This document shows positions 20,717 to 32,800 of a stretch of DNA of 64,000 nt, piece by piece. Both the position numbers and the translations under genes were made by a program. Each line of letters starts with the position of its first letter. Position 1 is the first letter of the stretch. The stretch is taken from contig JAPJBO010000626.1 in assembly GCA_030068145.1 (NCBI GenBank), forward strand, positions 1 to 64,000. Reading direction: 5' to 3'. The notes beneath the pieces are model-generated. The model was not told the DNA's origin. It saw only the letters and a list, made by a program, of their open reading frames with translations, and did not search any database. Source of the stretch: Diplonema papillatum. Taxonomy: Eukaryota; Euglenozoa; Diplonemea; Diplonemida; Diplonemidae.

Positions 20717-22800
20717 CGTCTGTTTTCGAGACGGCTGTCACTCGCTCGTCTTCCTTTCGAGTGTGCCGCCTCCCATCGCCGGTGTCGCTGGCCAGACATC
20801 GACGGCATCCATTGCATCCGACTTTCTACGAAATGCCGACACCTCAAAACTCGAAACCGTCTGAGGATGGAGCTTCGCAACCTCCTCCTCGGACGCCGCT
20901 GGTACTGGTACCAACGGCGACCAATCATATGCACACCATCTTTTTCATGGCGGCCCTCCGATCTTGTCCGTCCTTGCATCTTGAGCTTAGCTTTGCTACA
21001 CGCAGCTTGATCCAACTGAAAGCTTTGTTTTCCACGCCATTTGGTGCTGGAATCGCGAAGCAGTAAAGTGGCCCGAGCTTTATTCATCACGGCGCAAGAA
21101 GGTCCCATCCAGGCAGGCAGCCGGTCCGGGGCACTTGCTTGTCACATCTTGCGCCAGATATACGCACTGCAGCAGACGACGATCAGCCGGGACCTGAACT
21201 GCCGTACTAGCATCATCCTTGCCCTCCCCCCCGCCCCCCGCACAGCGAGCGTACCGATGCGCACTAGCCGTTTCCTTAGACGTGTGTCTATCACGAGCGA
21301 TAGGCTTCTGCTCTGCGCTTCTTTTTGCCCCTTCTCCGTGCGTGTGTGCCGCTCCGAACACCGACAGTCGCGCGCCGGGACGATTCCTTCGCGCAGGTAT
21401 TTCGCGTGTTCTGCTGAGGGAATCACCCCGCTTCCACCACAAGGAACGCTAAGAAGCGGTCAGGTTAGCATACTTAAACGTCGGCGGTTGTCAGCGATGC
21501 CATTCACCCGGGCATGGAACAATTCAGTTGTCCCGAAGCAGGAGGTCGCGAAGTAGTAATCTCCCGCAGTCTCGCAGATTTTTGCGATGGCATCATCAAG
21601 GCGCTTCGTATGGAACAATGGCATGGCTCAAAAGCTGTGTTGCCACAACAGAATATCTCAAGGTCGCTCCCTCCCATCCCACCCACCCCGAGGGGGAAGA
21701 AATTAACGAAGGGAGCGATAACGTCGTGAGCAGCGCAACCCCCCCCGCGGCTTGCCGCCACCCGCCCGGCTCGAAGAAGGGAAAATGCGGCGCTCGCAAT
21801 CCGGCGTCGGGTATGCTCGTCCCCTCTCTTTTTCTTCTTTTGTCGGATACATACGGGTACCAGGGAAAGCCTGCTACACGGGAGCCAAGCTTCACGTGTT
21901 CGGCGGTACTGCAGAGCCACGGGCCCTACGGGTCAAGTGGCTACCGATTTCCCAAACTAAAGCATCAAGGCGTGGCGCGCCTTGGGGCTTGGCGCTTGCG
22001 CTGAACACAAGCTCGTCGAGACGGTCAGCCAAAGGGCAGAGCGGACGGGGGTGTAGCCCTGTGCTGCCTCCGACTCAAGCTGGTGGTTGACCGTCACGTT
22101 CCTGGACCAGAAGCGGCCTTTTTCTTCTCTTCTTCTGCCGGATACATGGTCTTGTACGGCATGGTCTTGTACGTGGGGTTCAGAGGCTGGAGTTCAAGTG
22201 CGGCTCTGCGAGCGGATGTACCGTTCTGCAATTTCCTTGCCTGCTGGACCGCGTATGACTCCTCCAGCCTCGAGCCGTATGTCTTCAAACGAAGTAGTGC
22301 TCGACTGCTACTCAGCAGCCAGGATGATACCGGGGGGGTCAAGACGATGGAAAAAACGAAGACCCTCCCTTTACGATCGCGGTAATAGAAGCTTAGTATC
22401 CAGCGAATACCGAACAGTTGTACAGGGTAAACCCCTGTCGGCAACCCCGGTGGTAAAAGAGACACGAAGTGGAATTTTCTCAGACGTTGTCCATCGAGCC
22501 ATGTTTGCATACCCACAGGTTGACGAGTCCCAACTACGCGTTGAAGCGCAACAACAAGTCCATGCACAAGCACAATGCGTTCCAGAAAAGCTTCAACAAC
22601 AGGGATAGCCCCGGCGAGGTTCGCGCGGTATGCGTTTTATTTTGAAGAACAAGACCCCCGGAAATGCACCCGAACTCCGACAAGGAATTCCCCGTTCGGA
22701 TCGGATGCACCTATATGCTGGCAGTCCGGTACCCGCTGGAAACCAAGCTGCCAAGGGCCGTGCGATGATATGCGGCTGATATGCGATGGCTACAGCTCTA
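20717..22800. other. Gene-poor region with a SINE-like repeat
   Basis: No gene is recognised. About 21858-22015 is a SINE-like repeat shared with 39590-39755 (GGGAAAGCCTGCTACAC, AAGCTTCACGTGTTCG, TGCAGAGCCACGGGC, TAAAGCATCAAGGCGTGGCG) and, more weakly, with 15700-15790. The two better copies are about 85-90% alike by eye. No poly-A tail or pol III box was identified with certainty. Confidence 0.6.
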
Positions 22801-23404
22801 CAGGGGGGGGGCTAAATACAATTGTGCACAATTGTATTCCAAAGCACGCACGCCTATCCCTGCCCCGGCAGAACTTGACAGTTGTTGAATAGAATTGTCT
22901 TGGAATACAATTGTTTCTACAGAAGTCGCCTTGTCACGCGGCCAAGACGGAGACAGTCCGGCCCTCCGGGACTCCGGTCCCGGAGCCTGGCGGAGGGCGG
23001 AGTCCGGACAACATGTAGCCAAGCGCCACCTACAAACGCTCCGACGTGCGCCACCTACACTACTATCACTCTACTTCCCCACTGATTTTGCGGAAGAATC
23101 TTCTACGGCCGGCAGAGATAGTCGGCGACGCCACAGCACTGGGCGTCGCCTCGCCACCGCCGAACGACTTACGACAAACCACGTCCCTGCCGGGTCATCA
23201 CGCTACTTAGTAGTGGCTCGTAATAGCCCACAAAGTTTCACAACAGTCATTGACAAAAGTGACCACCTGTCTCCAGTCTACCGGAGTCCAGACCTGTTGT
23301 GGAGGGTCCACGATTAGAAACCGTGTGCACAATTGTATTCCAAGACAATTGTATTCAAAGGACACAATTGTATTCCAAGACAATTGTATTTAGCCCCCCC
23401 CCTG
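22801..23404. mobile_element. 604-bp non-autonomous DNA transposon (MITE) with 25-bp inverted ends, TA site
   Basis: The ends are perfect 25-bp inverted repeats: CA, nine G, then CTAAATACAATTGT on the left (22801-22825), and the complement at 23380-23404. Both sides are flanked by TA (22799-22800 and 23405-23406), which looks like the target duplication. Just inside each end are repeated boxes TTGTATTCCAAG and ACAATTGT. There is no transposase ORF. The boxes and the G-run start recur at 39995 and at 45814-46117, so this is a family. The TA site suggests a Tc1/mariner-type or similar mover, but the G-run end is unusual and I do not assign a superfamily. Confidence 0.85.
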
Positions 23405-23558
23405 TAGGCATGGACGTGCGCACTCACTCAGCAATTCTTATTATCGGCCATTCATTGTCTTACGGGGGGTTAGATGCTTCCTGTGTTGCTTGCTGCCGCT
23501 AGCTCGGAACCTGCCGCAGCTTGCTGCCACTAGCTCGGATCCTGCCGCCGCTTGCTGC

Positions 23559-23839
23559 TTCCCTCGGGTCTAGGCGTACGACAGGCACAACCACGGGGGT
23601 TGGATGCTTCCTGTGTTGGTTCCCTCGGGTCTAGGCGTACGACAGCCACAACCACGGGGGTTGCATGCTTCCTGTGTTGGTTCCCTCGGGTCTAGGCGTA
23701 CGACAGCCACAACCACGGGGGTTGGATGCTTCCTGTGTTGGTTCCCTCGGGTCTAGGCGTACGACAGGCACAACCACGGGGGTTGGATGCTTCCTGTGTT
23801 GGTTCCCTCGGGTCTAGGCGTACGACAGCCACAACCACA
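23559..23839 (+). repeat. 61-bp minisatellite upstream of the p101-like gene
   Basis: About 4.6 units with period 61 (starts at 23559, 23620, 23681, 23742, 23803), each with TTCCCTCGGGTCTAGGCGTA, ACAACCACGGGGGTTG and TGCTTCCTGTGTTGG. It ends 51 bp before the start codon of the next gene, so it occupies the place of its promoter and 5' UTR. Confidence 0.95.
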
Positions 23840-23890
23840 CAACAACAACAAACAAAGCAGTCGCATCGCGAGTCATCGGAAACGGCACGC

Positions 23891-26800
23891 ATGGGAGCTA
23901 CGCAGATGGCTTCGCTGGTGATATCGCACATCCTTGCGCCGCTGTGGTCTGTCGGGCTCGGCTCGGCGGACCTTGAGCTCAAAGGTTGCCTCGAGCCGGT
24001 CGACTTCAACGCCGAGAACGTCCTGCGGTTCGTCGACTTCCTCGACGAAAAAATGGTCAACTTCACCGGCTCCCTGCCGACCATCTTCTACGAGAGCATC
24101 TTCCCGATCATCGAGCGGCAGCCGGTATGCAACCAACCCGCCCGAGATGCGACGAGTGCGGGAGTACTATTCGAAGCTATCCCAGAGAAAAGATGTGTTC
24201 GGTGAAGAATGTGCCGCGAGGCAAATAGAATCCGACTAGAACCTATCCAACGAAACCTATTCAACTGTTTTCGTGTCCGCTTTCATTGCTGCTAACCGAG
24301 TTAGAAGAAGACGTAAGTGACCGGCACCAAAAAAGTTCTTGGAGGACCTGTGCTGGAACGGTTGACATGCAGGTGAAAGGGAGGAACTCGCTGTCAACAT
24401 GCATTGGGGGGCCTGTGCTGGAACGGTTGACATGCAGGTGGGAGGGAGGAACTCGCTGTACTGGAACTGTTAACAAATGCGTTGGGGGGCCTGTGCTGGA
24501 ACTGTTTACATGCAGGTGAAAGGGAGGAACTCGTTGTACTGGAACTGTTAACATGCATTGGGGGGCCTGTGCTGGAACTGTTTACATGCAGGTGAAAGGG
24601 AGGAACTCGTTGTACTCGAACTGTTAACATGCATTGGGGGGCCTGTGCTGGAACAGTTAACATGCAGGTGGGAGGGAGGAACTCGCTGTACTGGAACGGT
24701 TAACACGCACAGGTGCTGACGACGGTATTCGTTGCGTTGAACATCGCGCGCCTCGAGTTCTTGGAGCGTCGGTGGAAGGAAGACAAGACGGAGCCGCGCA
24801 AGTACCGCGGGCTGATGGAGGAGCTCGCGACCGAGAAGGCGCGGCGCGGCGCGATGAAGAGCGACCGGAACCACACGATGTGGAACGACGAGAACACCAA
24901 CAGCGGCCGGAGCCTGACCCGGATGGGCGGCGAGGCCCGCGAGCGGCTGGGCCCGGTGGAGGAGGCGCAGCCGCTGGTGCCCGAGTTCTGCGACCTGCGG
25001 CGGCAGCTGCTGTTCGTCGTGCTGCTGGCGTCGTGCTTCTGCAAGTACAACCCGCGGGACGACGACCTGTACGACATCTGCTCGAAGCTGTCGAACGTCC
25101 TCTTCCTCTTCGACCCGGGCGAGCAGCTGAGCACGCTCTGCTGCGGCGAGAAGGGCCCCGTGTACCTGTCCAAGTACCTCCGGTTCCTCATGAACACCAC
25201 GGGCCCGCTCAGCATCGCGGATCCCGACACGCACGTGCCGGGCAAGGTCGCCCGGTCGGCAGTCAACATCCCGCAGGTGCGCTTCGTTTTTTTTTTTCTT
25301 CTTTTTTTTTTCATATGCGCCAGCTTATGAAGTCACGTGGGATCGGAAGCGCGTGATCTCGCAGGCTGCGCGGTGCATGCGCAAGGTAAACGCGCTGAAG
25401 TACATCGACCAACTCATTTGTGCGGCACCGACCTGCCACGTTCAAGCTTGCTCCGACCACTGCACCCTCTGCCGACTCTCGCTAGCCGTCGACGCTCATG
25501 ACGGCAGCCCCATCCTGAAGTGCAAATACTGCCGTCGCGTCACTGCTGCTGTGTGCGCTCGGATTGGCGCCGCTCAAGCGGCCACCTTCCGTCACTCGTT
25601 TGTTTGTAAATATTGCTCCGTTCTTCTCCCAGACTTGGGATGACACACTACTACTAGTCTGTAGCGGCTTGTGCAGTCTATCGTCACAGATTGTTGCTGC
25701 ATAACAAGTTCAAACTACTACTACTGCATTTGCTTCTGTTCACGTGTTCGACAGGTGTAGATATCATCCATTGCTTCTATGCTGTGTCGTGCAGAAGCTA
25801 TTTCGCTTCGTTGCTTCAGCAGCGTTGCTATCGGTCTTTAGATTCCATCCATTTCCAAGTGCGCAAACGACGCAGGTTTTGCAGGACGCGTGGCTCCTCG
25901 TGTTCGAGTCGCTGCTCAACCTGGCGCACAGCAAGAACAGCAAGGTCGGGCAGAACATCTGCGCCGCGTTCACCGTGGTCATCCGGCACCAGCTGGCGCA
26001 GATCGACTACCTCGAGAAGAAGATCCACGTGGTGGAGGCTGCGACGGGGCCGAGCGTCGCGGCGCACGCGACGATCGAGAAGAAGGCGCCGCCGAAGCCG
26101 AAGGGCATGGGGACCCGCGTCAAGGACACCTTCAAGAGCATCAAGGCCACCGGCAACGACCTGCTGGCCGCCCCCGCGAAGCTGGTGGAAGGCGCCAACC
26201 GGCAGCCGGACAGCGACAAAACCAAGCCGAAGCAAGACCTGTCCCAGCTTCGCGAGAAGGCGCTCGCCCTCCGTGCGCCGCTGCCTTGCCTCTTGAGCTT
26301 GATCCGCATCCTCCTCTGCCGCATCCACTGCCACGGCGAAGACGGGCCGCGCGCGTGGGGCGAGCTGATCGAGACGGTGCGCATGCTGCAGGTGTACCCG
26401 CACCGGACCGGGATCCTGTCCGTCGAAGTCATGCGGGCGGCGTCGGCGGCGGTGCAGTCGATCGACTGCCTGCTGCGGCACCGCCTGTCGCTGACCTTCG
26501 TCGGCGGCGGCGTGCCGACCGCCTTCAAGCGGGAGCGGGCCATCCTGCTCATCACGCCAACCGCGGCGCGGGTGAAGACGCTGACCAAGATCCACCTGAG
26601 CCACGTGCCCTGGGCACGCGGCTTCGGGCCGTACGCCCGGAACCTCTTCGACGACGACAACAACCAGACCCTCGTCGACAATAACTGGACGGACGAGGTC
26701 CTCGCCCCGTCCGGCCTGCTCATCAACATCTTCGTCATCATCGCGAAGTTCGAGGAGTCGAAGAAGCTGCAGGAGGGCTCCCTCGACTTCGGGGACATGA

Positions 26801-29800
26801 TGGACAACTTGTCGCAGGTGTGCCATTCTTCATCACCCCGTTTGCGTTGCACTTCGTCTGCATATTTTCTCCCCGGTGACACCACTTTATCTCAGCCATC
26901 TCCGGCTCGTCAGGTTGCACCATCTACCTCGCCGCAGAAAAAGGGAGTCAGCACACACAGTGGCGATTGACGATGACAACACATGCACGTGGGGAGAGTG
27001 CGCCCTCGCGTGACTACTAATTTGATGTTTCAACACAACTACGCCTTTCTTTGTGCGTGTGGTTGCTCGGTTTCCCACTTGTATTTAAATTCACGTTCCC
27101 AGGGTGAGGAATTCTGACCAAAACCACCAAAACACGCTGCCCACTTCTTTTTTGAGCCTGCGTAATGCATTGATGGGCAACCCGCGAGATTGTTAGTGCT
27201 AAAAAGCAAGCAAGTAACGTGTACACGAAAGAATCTCTATCGGCTATCCTCAGTATTGGCATTGCAATAGGACATTGCAGTCAGGCATTGCTGCTGTGCA
27301 TTGCAGCTGCGGTTTTCGTTCAATGAGAGGAAAGGAAAACAAATGCAGCTGCAGTTTTCGTTCAATGAGAGGAAAGGAAAACAAAATGTTTCCCCCGTAG
27401 AACAGACACCCTGTATGTAAATTCGTCAAGCCTCGCAGATTCCCTCGGAAAATCCGTGAGAAGCCATGCGTGCCCCTCCAAGCCCACCCAGTACGTCTTA
27501 GCTTTAAAAGAACCCATTCGACGAAGGTCACCCGGAGACTCTAAAATCCCGGATTCTCAAGCGAACTATAACTCTAAAAACACGCGCCCTGACCTCACCC
27601 CGACTGACACACAGGTCCCGCCTTCAGTGCTGGCGCAGTTCTACCCGGAGGTGCACGCGATGATGCGGGGGCCTGTCGGGGACGTGAAGCACATCATGAC
27701 GTTCAGCGAAGGCTCCGGCAAGGGCCTGTCCGTCGTCGCGAGCTTGTACGCGAAGCTGAAGAAGATCTACTCGACGATGATCGACCAGTCCGGGCACACG
27801 CGGCACGAGTCGCTGATGCACCTGCACACGCCGTCGCCGGTCAACCCGCTGCTCGACATCCGGCCGCACCTGGTCCCGAACGTGTACAGCAACGACCCGA
27901 GCAACGGCTGGGCCACCCTCCTGCAGCAGATCGTCAAGGAAGAAGTCGCGTACCACAAGGAGCCCGACTACTGGGGCGTCTCGCGCTCGGAGCTCGAGCC
28001 GTACGAGATCCGGCTGGTCCTCGCCGGCGGCAGCGGCACCGTCCACCGGTTCTGCAACGGCTACGCGAAGCTGGCCCGCATGAACAAGCTCCGCCGCATG
28101 CCCGTCTTCAAAGTGTACCCGCTCCCCCTCGGCGGCGACAACCTGCTGTGCGGGTGGATCGAGAAGCAGGTCTGCCTTTTTTTTTTTTTTTTTTTACAGA
28201 AGGCTCAGGCTATAAGCTTCATTTCTCGTCGGATTTCCAAATTCCGTCAGATATGCCGTTTTTGTTGGCTGGCCAATTTTACCCCCCCCACCCCCCATCC
28301 CACCCCCCCACCTCCTGGCTACGAGTATCGTTACTAGTTTCTCGTTCACCACTCTGGCCAGTTCTTCTTCCGTAGCATGCATGCTCCCACTCTGACTTGT
28401 CGTCACTGCAAATGCCGCAATTGCCGCTCCACTTCTGACTGAGAGTCACACTGGCCTTGTGGCAGTACAGAGCCAAAACAAACCTAGAAGCGGGGATCGC
28501 AAAACGTTGTATCAAGAAGACGCTCGAGATGTATTTTCTTGAAGTTAGTCAAGAAATAAGAAACATGAAAAAGCCGACTAGCAGACAGCACTTGAGAACT
28601 CATGGACTTCTGACAACAGTGACACGGTATTGGAAAAACTAAGTCCTCTCATGCACAAAACGAATTCCTCCAGTTGAGCACCCAGTCGCGTACTCCTTTG
28701 TAGTCGTTGTACAAGCAGAACTGGAGTCTTCTATCACGAACAGCGATGAACGACTGGATGTACGCTTCCATGTCTGCCTCTGCCACACCATTGACGTCGG
28801 TGTAGTCCGCGACATTCGCTAGGGTGAGGAGCTCTTGCAACGTCGCATCCTCCATCTGTGAACGCAGCCTTGTTTTCACAAGCTTTACCTGCGCGAGAAG
28901 AGACGCTCTGAGGTGGCATTGGCTAGTGGCAGGGAGGAGGGACATGTTGAGCAGCTCAGTTGTGCGTGGATACTCCTCTCGGAGGTTTCTGTTGTTCAAG
29001 AACAGAGGAACTGCCGCCACCGATCTCGCCCGTGGTGTTGGGCGCACTGCAGGCTTCTTCGGAGCACGCTGGCTTGAAGCTTGGCAGTCTAAGAGACGCT
29101 TTTGTGACATAATTTATCATGGAGGGTCAGAACCTTGTGTCTTTTTAAAACGCTCCCGCGGGGCCGATGGACCCAAAAAAAAAAAAATTTGGCAAAAAAA
29201 AATTTGCTCAACTTCCGCAAAAATTACCGCAGAGTTTGTTCCAAAATTTTAAAATTCAAAAACCCCATTTTCCACCTGCCCGCCGACTTTTCTACACTGC
29301 TTGTAGGCTACTTTTCTTCACTGTGGGCGGACTTTTCTTCACTGTGGGCGGACTTTTCTTCACTGTGGGCGACTTTTCTTCACTGTAGACACTTTTGGTT
29401 TTCCGTCACAATTCCGACACAATTCCGGCACTTCCAACACGATCTCAGGGGTGAGGATGCCAAAGACAAAGAAAGATGTTGCGAAACTCGCCGCCGAAGC
29501 TCGGGAAATCGAGTTGCTGGGCACGGCGAGCCAGGCAAAGTACGAACAGCGCTACACTGGCCTGATCTCGTGCACGAGAACCTTGCGCCGGATCTGGGCA
29601 AAGGACCCAAAGGTCCTGTGCCACAAGCCGTGCCCACGGTCGTGCACAACATTACAGTAGGCAGCGGTGCCGTACTGAACTTCAGCACTCAAGACGCATC
29701 CAGGTGCAGCGTTCATTTAACACTGACTCGTGCTCTTCTTCGAGTAGATCAGTGTGCACTCCAAACCCTTGTTTCTTCTTTCATCACAGATCAGGCGTAC

Positions 29801-32800
29801 GCAAATACGGCATCTGTCGCATCGTTCTTGTCCCTAAAAGTAGCCTCTCGCAGTGTGTCATCCCACCCCGGGGGGCCCTCGTGGCAATGCGGAAAACTCT
29901 CGTGCAAGAAAACAACTTTTCTCTCGGGCAAAAAATAGCTATTTTTTTCTGGAAATAAAATTTTGGCCATTTCCAAAAAGACACATGGTTCTGACCCTGC
30001 ATGTTATATACCAACCCAGATCCCTAATCTAAGCTGAATGTGTGCTGGTAAATCGCTGGCGCCAAATAGATCAATCACATGCAAACTGGAGATCACTTGG
30101 TACAAGGCACTGTCAACTCGGAAAGAATCTGATCAAGGGCTGCCTCTGAGCCTAGATTCATTCCGGGGTGGGGCGGTGCTTTGAACTGTCAAGATTTAAG
30201 CAAAGCATCTGTGTTGGTTCCTGTCTGTACGCCCTGTAATAATGTGTCTCCTACTCGGCACACTACCCGCACCGCACCCGGGCCTACTCCCACTCAGCCC
30301 ACCACCCGCCCCCTGGCCCACTCGGCCCAGCCCCGCCCAGCGCCCCACAGCCCTGCCCAGCGCCCCACAGCCCTGCCCAGCGCCCCACAGCCCTGCCCAG
30401 CGCCCCACAGCCCCGCTTGTGCACCACCGCGGGGTACTCCTGTGCCCAGTGGAACAAAGCAGTGCCACCTGGGTTGGGCGCCCCCTTAGACCACTGCGGA
30501 TGGTGGAGATTTAGGTCACCCGCGATGATGGTTGTGTCGTCCAACTCCAGAGAATCTAGGTTGAGGGTCTTCCGGGTGTGGGCACCAGGAGGTCGATACA
30601 CATTCAACACCTTCAGCGGGGGGAGTCCGACGCGTTTGATCTCCACACCGAGGCATTCCGTGTGGGGGTCATTGCTGACAGAGGCCCCGGGGATCACAGT
30701 GGCCGAGAGGTTCGATTTGACGAACGTGAGGAGGCCGCCACCGATGCCGCCCCGGTCTAGCCGGAACGCAATGTACCCGTCTAGGTGTGGAGGGAGCGAG
30801 ATGTCGGAGAGCCAAGTTTCCTGCAGGAGGAGCACGTCGGGCTGCAGGGACTGAATGCCTCTGGTGATTTCGGCCAGGCCTTTGACGAGGCCCTCTCGAG
30901 CGTTGTACGACCTGCAGTTAAAGCAGGCAAAGAGGAGCGAATCACTCCACGACCGAGCTTGGGTGCGTCTTGCTCCCCTTTCCCTACTGCCCCCGCGTTC
31001 CGTGTCCCAGGGCTTCCGGCGCCTGCGTTTACATCCGCTCCCGCTCGATTTCGCAGGCGCGAAATGAGCAAGGGGCGTCTGAGCAAGGGGCGTCATCCAC
31101 CGGGCCGCATACGTCCGCGAGGAGCGCCTGATTAGCGGCGCTGTGTTGCGACGCGGTGCTGTCTTGCGACAAAGTCAAGCTTCGGGATCTCGGCCGCGTC
31201 GACTTCATTTTCTTGTGCAAGGCCGTGATTATCTTCACGTTTTCCTTGACGCTGTCCCCGTCCAGGACCGGCATGGCGACCTGCCGGCTGACCAGGGGCT
31301 GGGCTAGCTCGGTGCTGACTAGGTTCTGGCTGTCCCGAGGCTGGCTTCGGCCGGGGGGGCAGCAACCAAGGTCTGACTTTGTTCTGAGGTCTGGGACGGC
31401 CCCATCTTCGATCCCCTGCCAGCCCCAAGGAAGAGTATTTTATTTTATTGGGAAAAATAAATTCCCTCTGGTGGAAATGGCTTGCGGAGCGTGACGATAA
31501 ATTTCGTTTATTTTTTGACAGGATTCCGTTGTGTTTGCACAGGCCGGACAAATAAACGAATTTATTTTTTTCCGATCTCGGAATTTATTTTGCGCCGCCA
31601 GCTATTTTCAGTCGAAACAAATAAATGAAATTTATTGTCCCTAGGGAAATAAATTCGTTTATTTTTCCGAGTGAAAATAGCTGGCGGCGAAATAAATTCG
31701 TTTATTTTTCCGACTGAAAATAGCTGGCGGCGCAAAATAAGGTCGTAGGCAGAAATCTGTAGGGGAGACCCCTCGCAAAATTTTTTTTCTCCCTGTGGTG
31801 AGTGAAATCGCGTGTTTTGAGCTCGTTTTGAGTCTAATTCATCCTTTCTGATCCTGCCAACTGTGAAAACAGCCCAAGGACAGAGGAAGAAATCAAAATC
31901 CCGATGCCGTCGAAGCGCCAGCGCGAGGCAGATGACATTCTGAAGAACGCCAAGGTGCCTGCAAAAAGTGCACCTGTGTACGAGGCGGAGTGGGAAGCGT
32001 TCGCAACGTTTGCCAAAATCAAAACGAGGAAGCCGTCAAAAACTGACTTTGTCCTGTACCTGGACAGAGGGCCAGGACCAAGGACCAGGAAGAAATCAAA
32101 ATCCCGATGCCGTCGAAGCGCCAGCGCGAGGCAGATGACATTCTGAAGAACGCCAAGGTGCCTGCAAAAAGTGCACCTGTGTACGAGGCGGAGTGGGAAG
32201 CGTTCGCAACGTTTGCCAAAATCAAAACGAGGAAGCCGTCAAAAACTGACTTTGTCCTGTACCTGGACAGAGGGCCAGGACCAAGGACCAGGAAGAAATC
32301 AAAATCCCGATGCCGTCGAAGCGCCAGCGCGAGGCAGATGACATTCTGAAGAACGCCAAGGTGCCTGCAAAAAGTGCACCTGTGTACGAGGCGGAGTGGG
32401 AAGCGTTCGCAACGTTTGCCAAAATCAAAACGAGGAAGCCGTCAAAAACTGACTTTGTCCTGTACCTGGACAAATTGCACGAGTCACAGAAGGGCTCGTC
32501 GGTCGCGAGTATACTTTCTCGCTTGGCATCGACATACTACCAAAAGTATAGCCAGAAGCTTGCAGTTGAGTACCCTGAGTTGTACGATCTTGCGCGCAGC
32601 TTCCGCAGCGGCGAGAAGCCGAAGCAATCTCCTGGGCTGTCCAAGGAAGACGCCATTGCATTCATGGAGAGTGAGCCGGAGGAAGACGACAACAAGTGGT
32701 ATCATCTGGTGAGACAAGCGACACTGGCGCTCCAGTGGTGTGGAAGCCTCCGTGCAAATGAAGTGCTGACAATCTCTCCCGAAGACGTGATCCCACGTGT

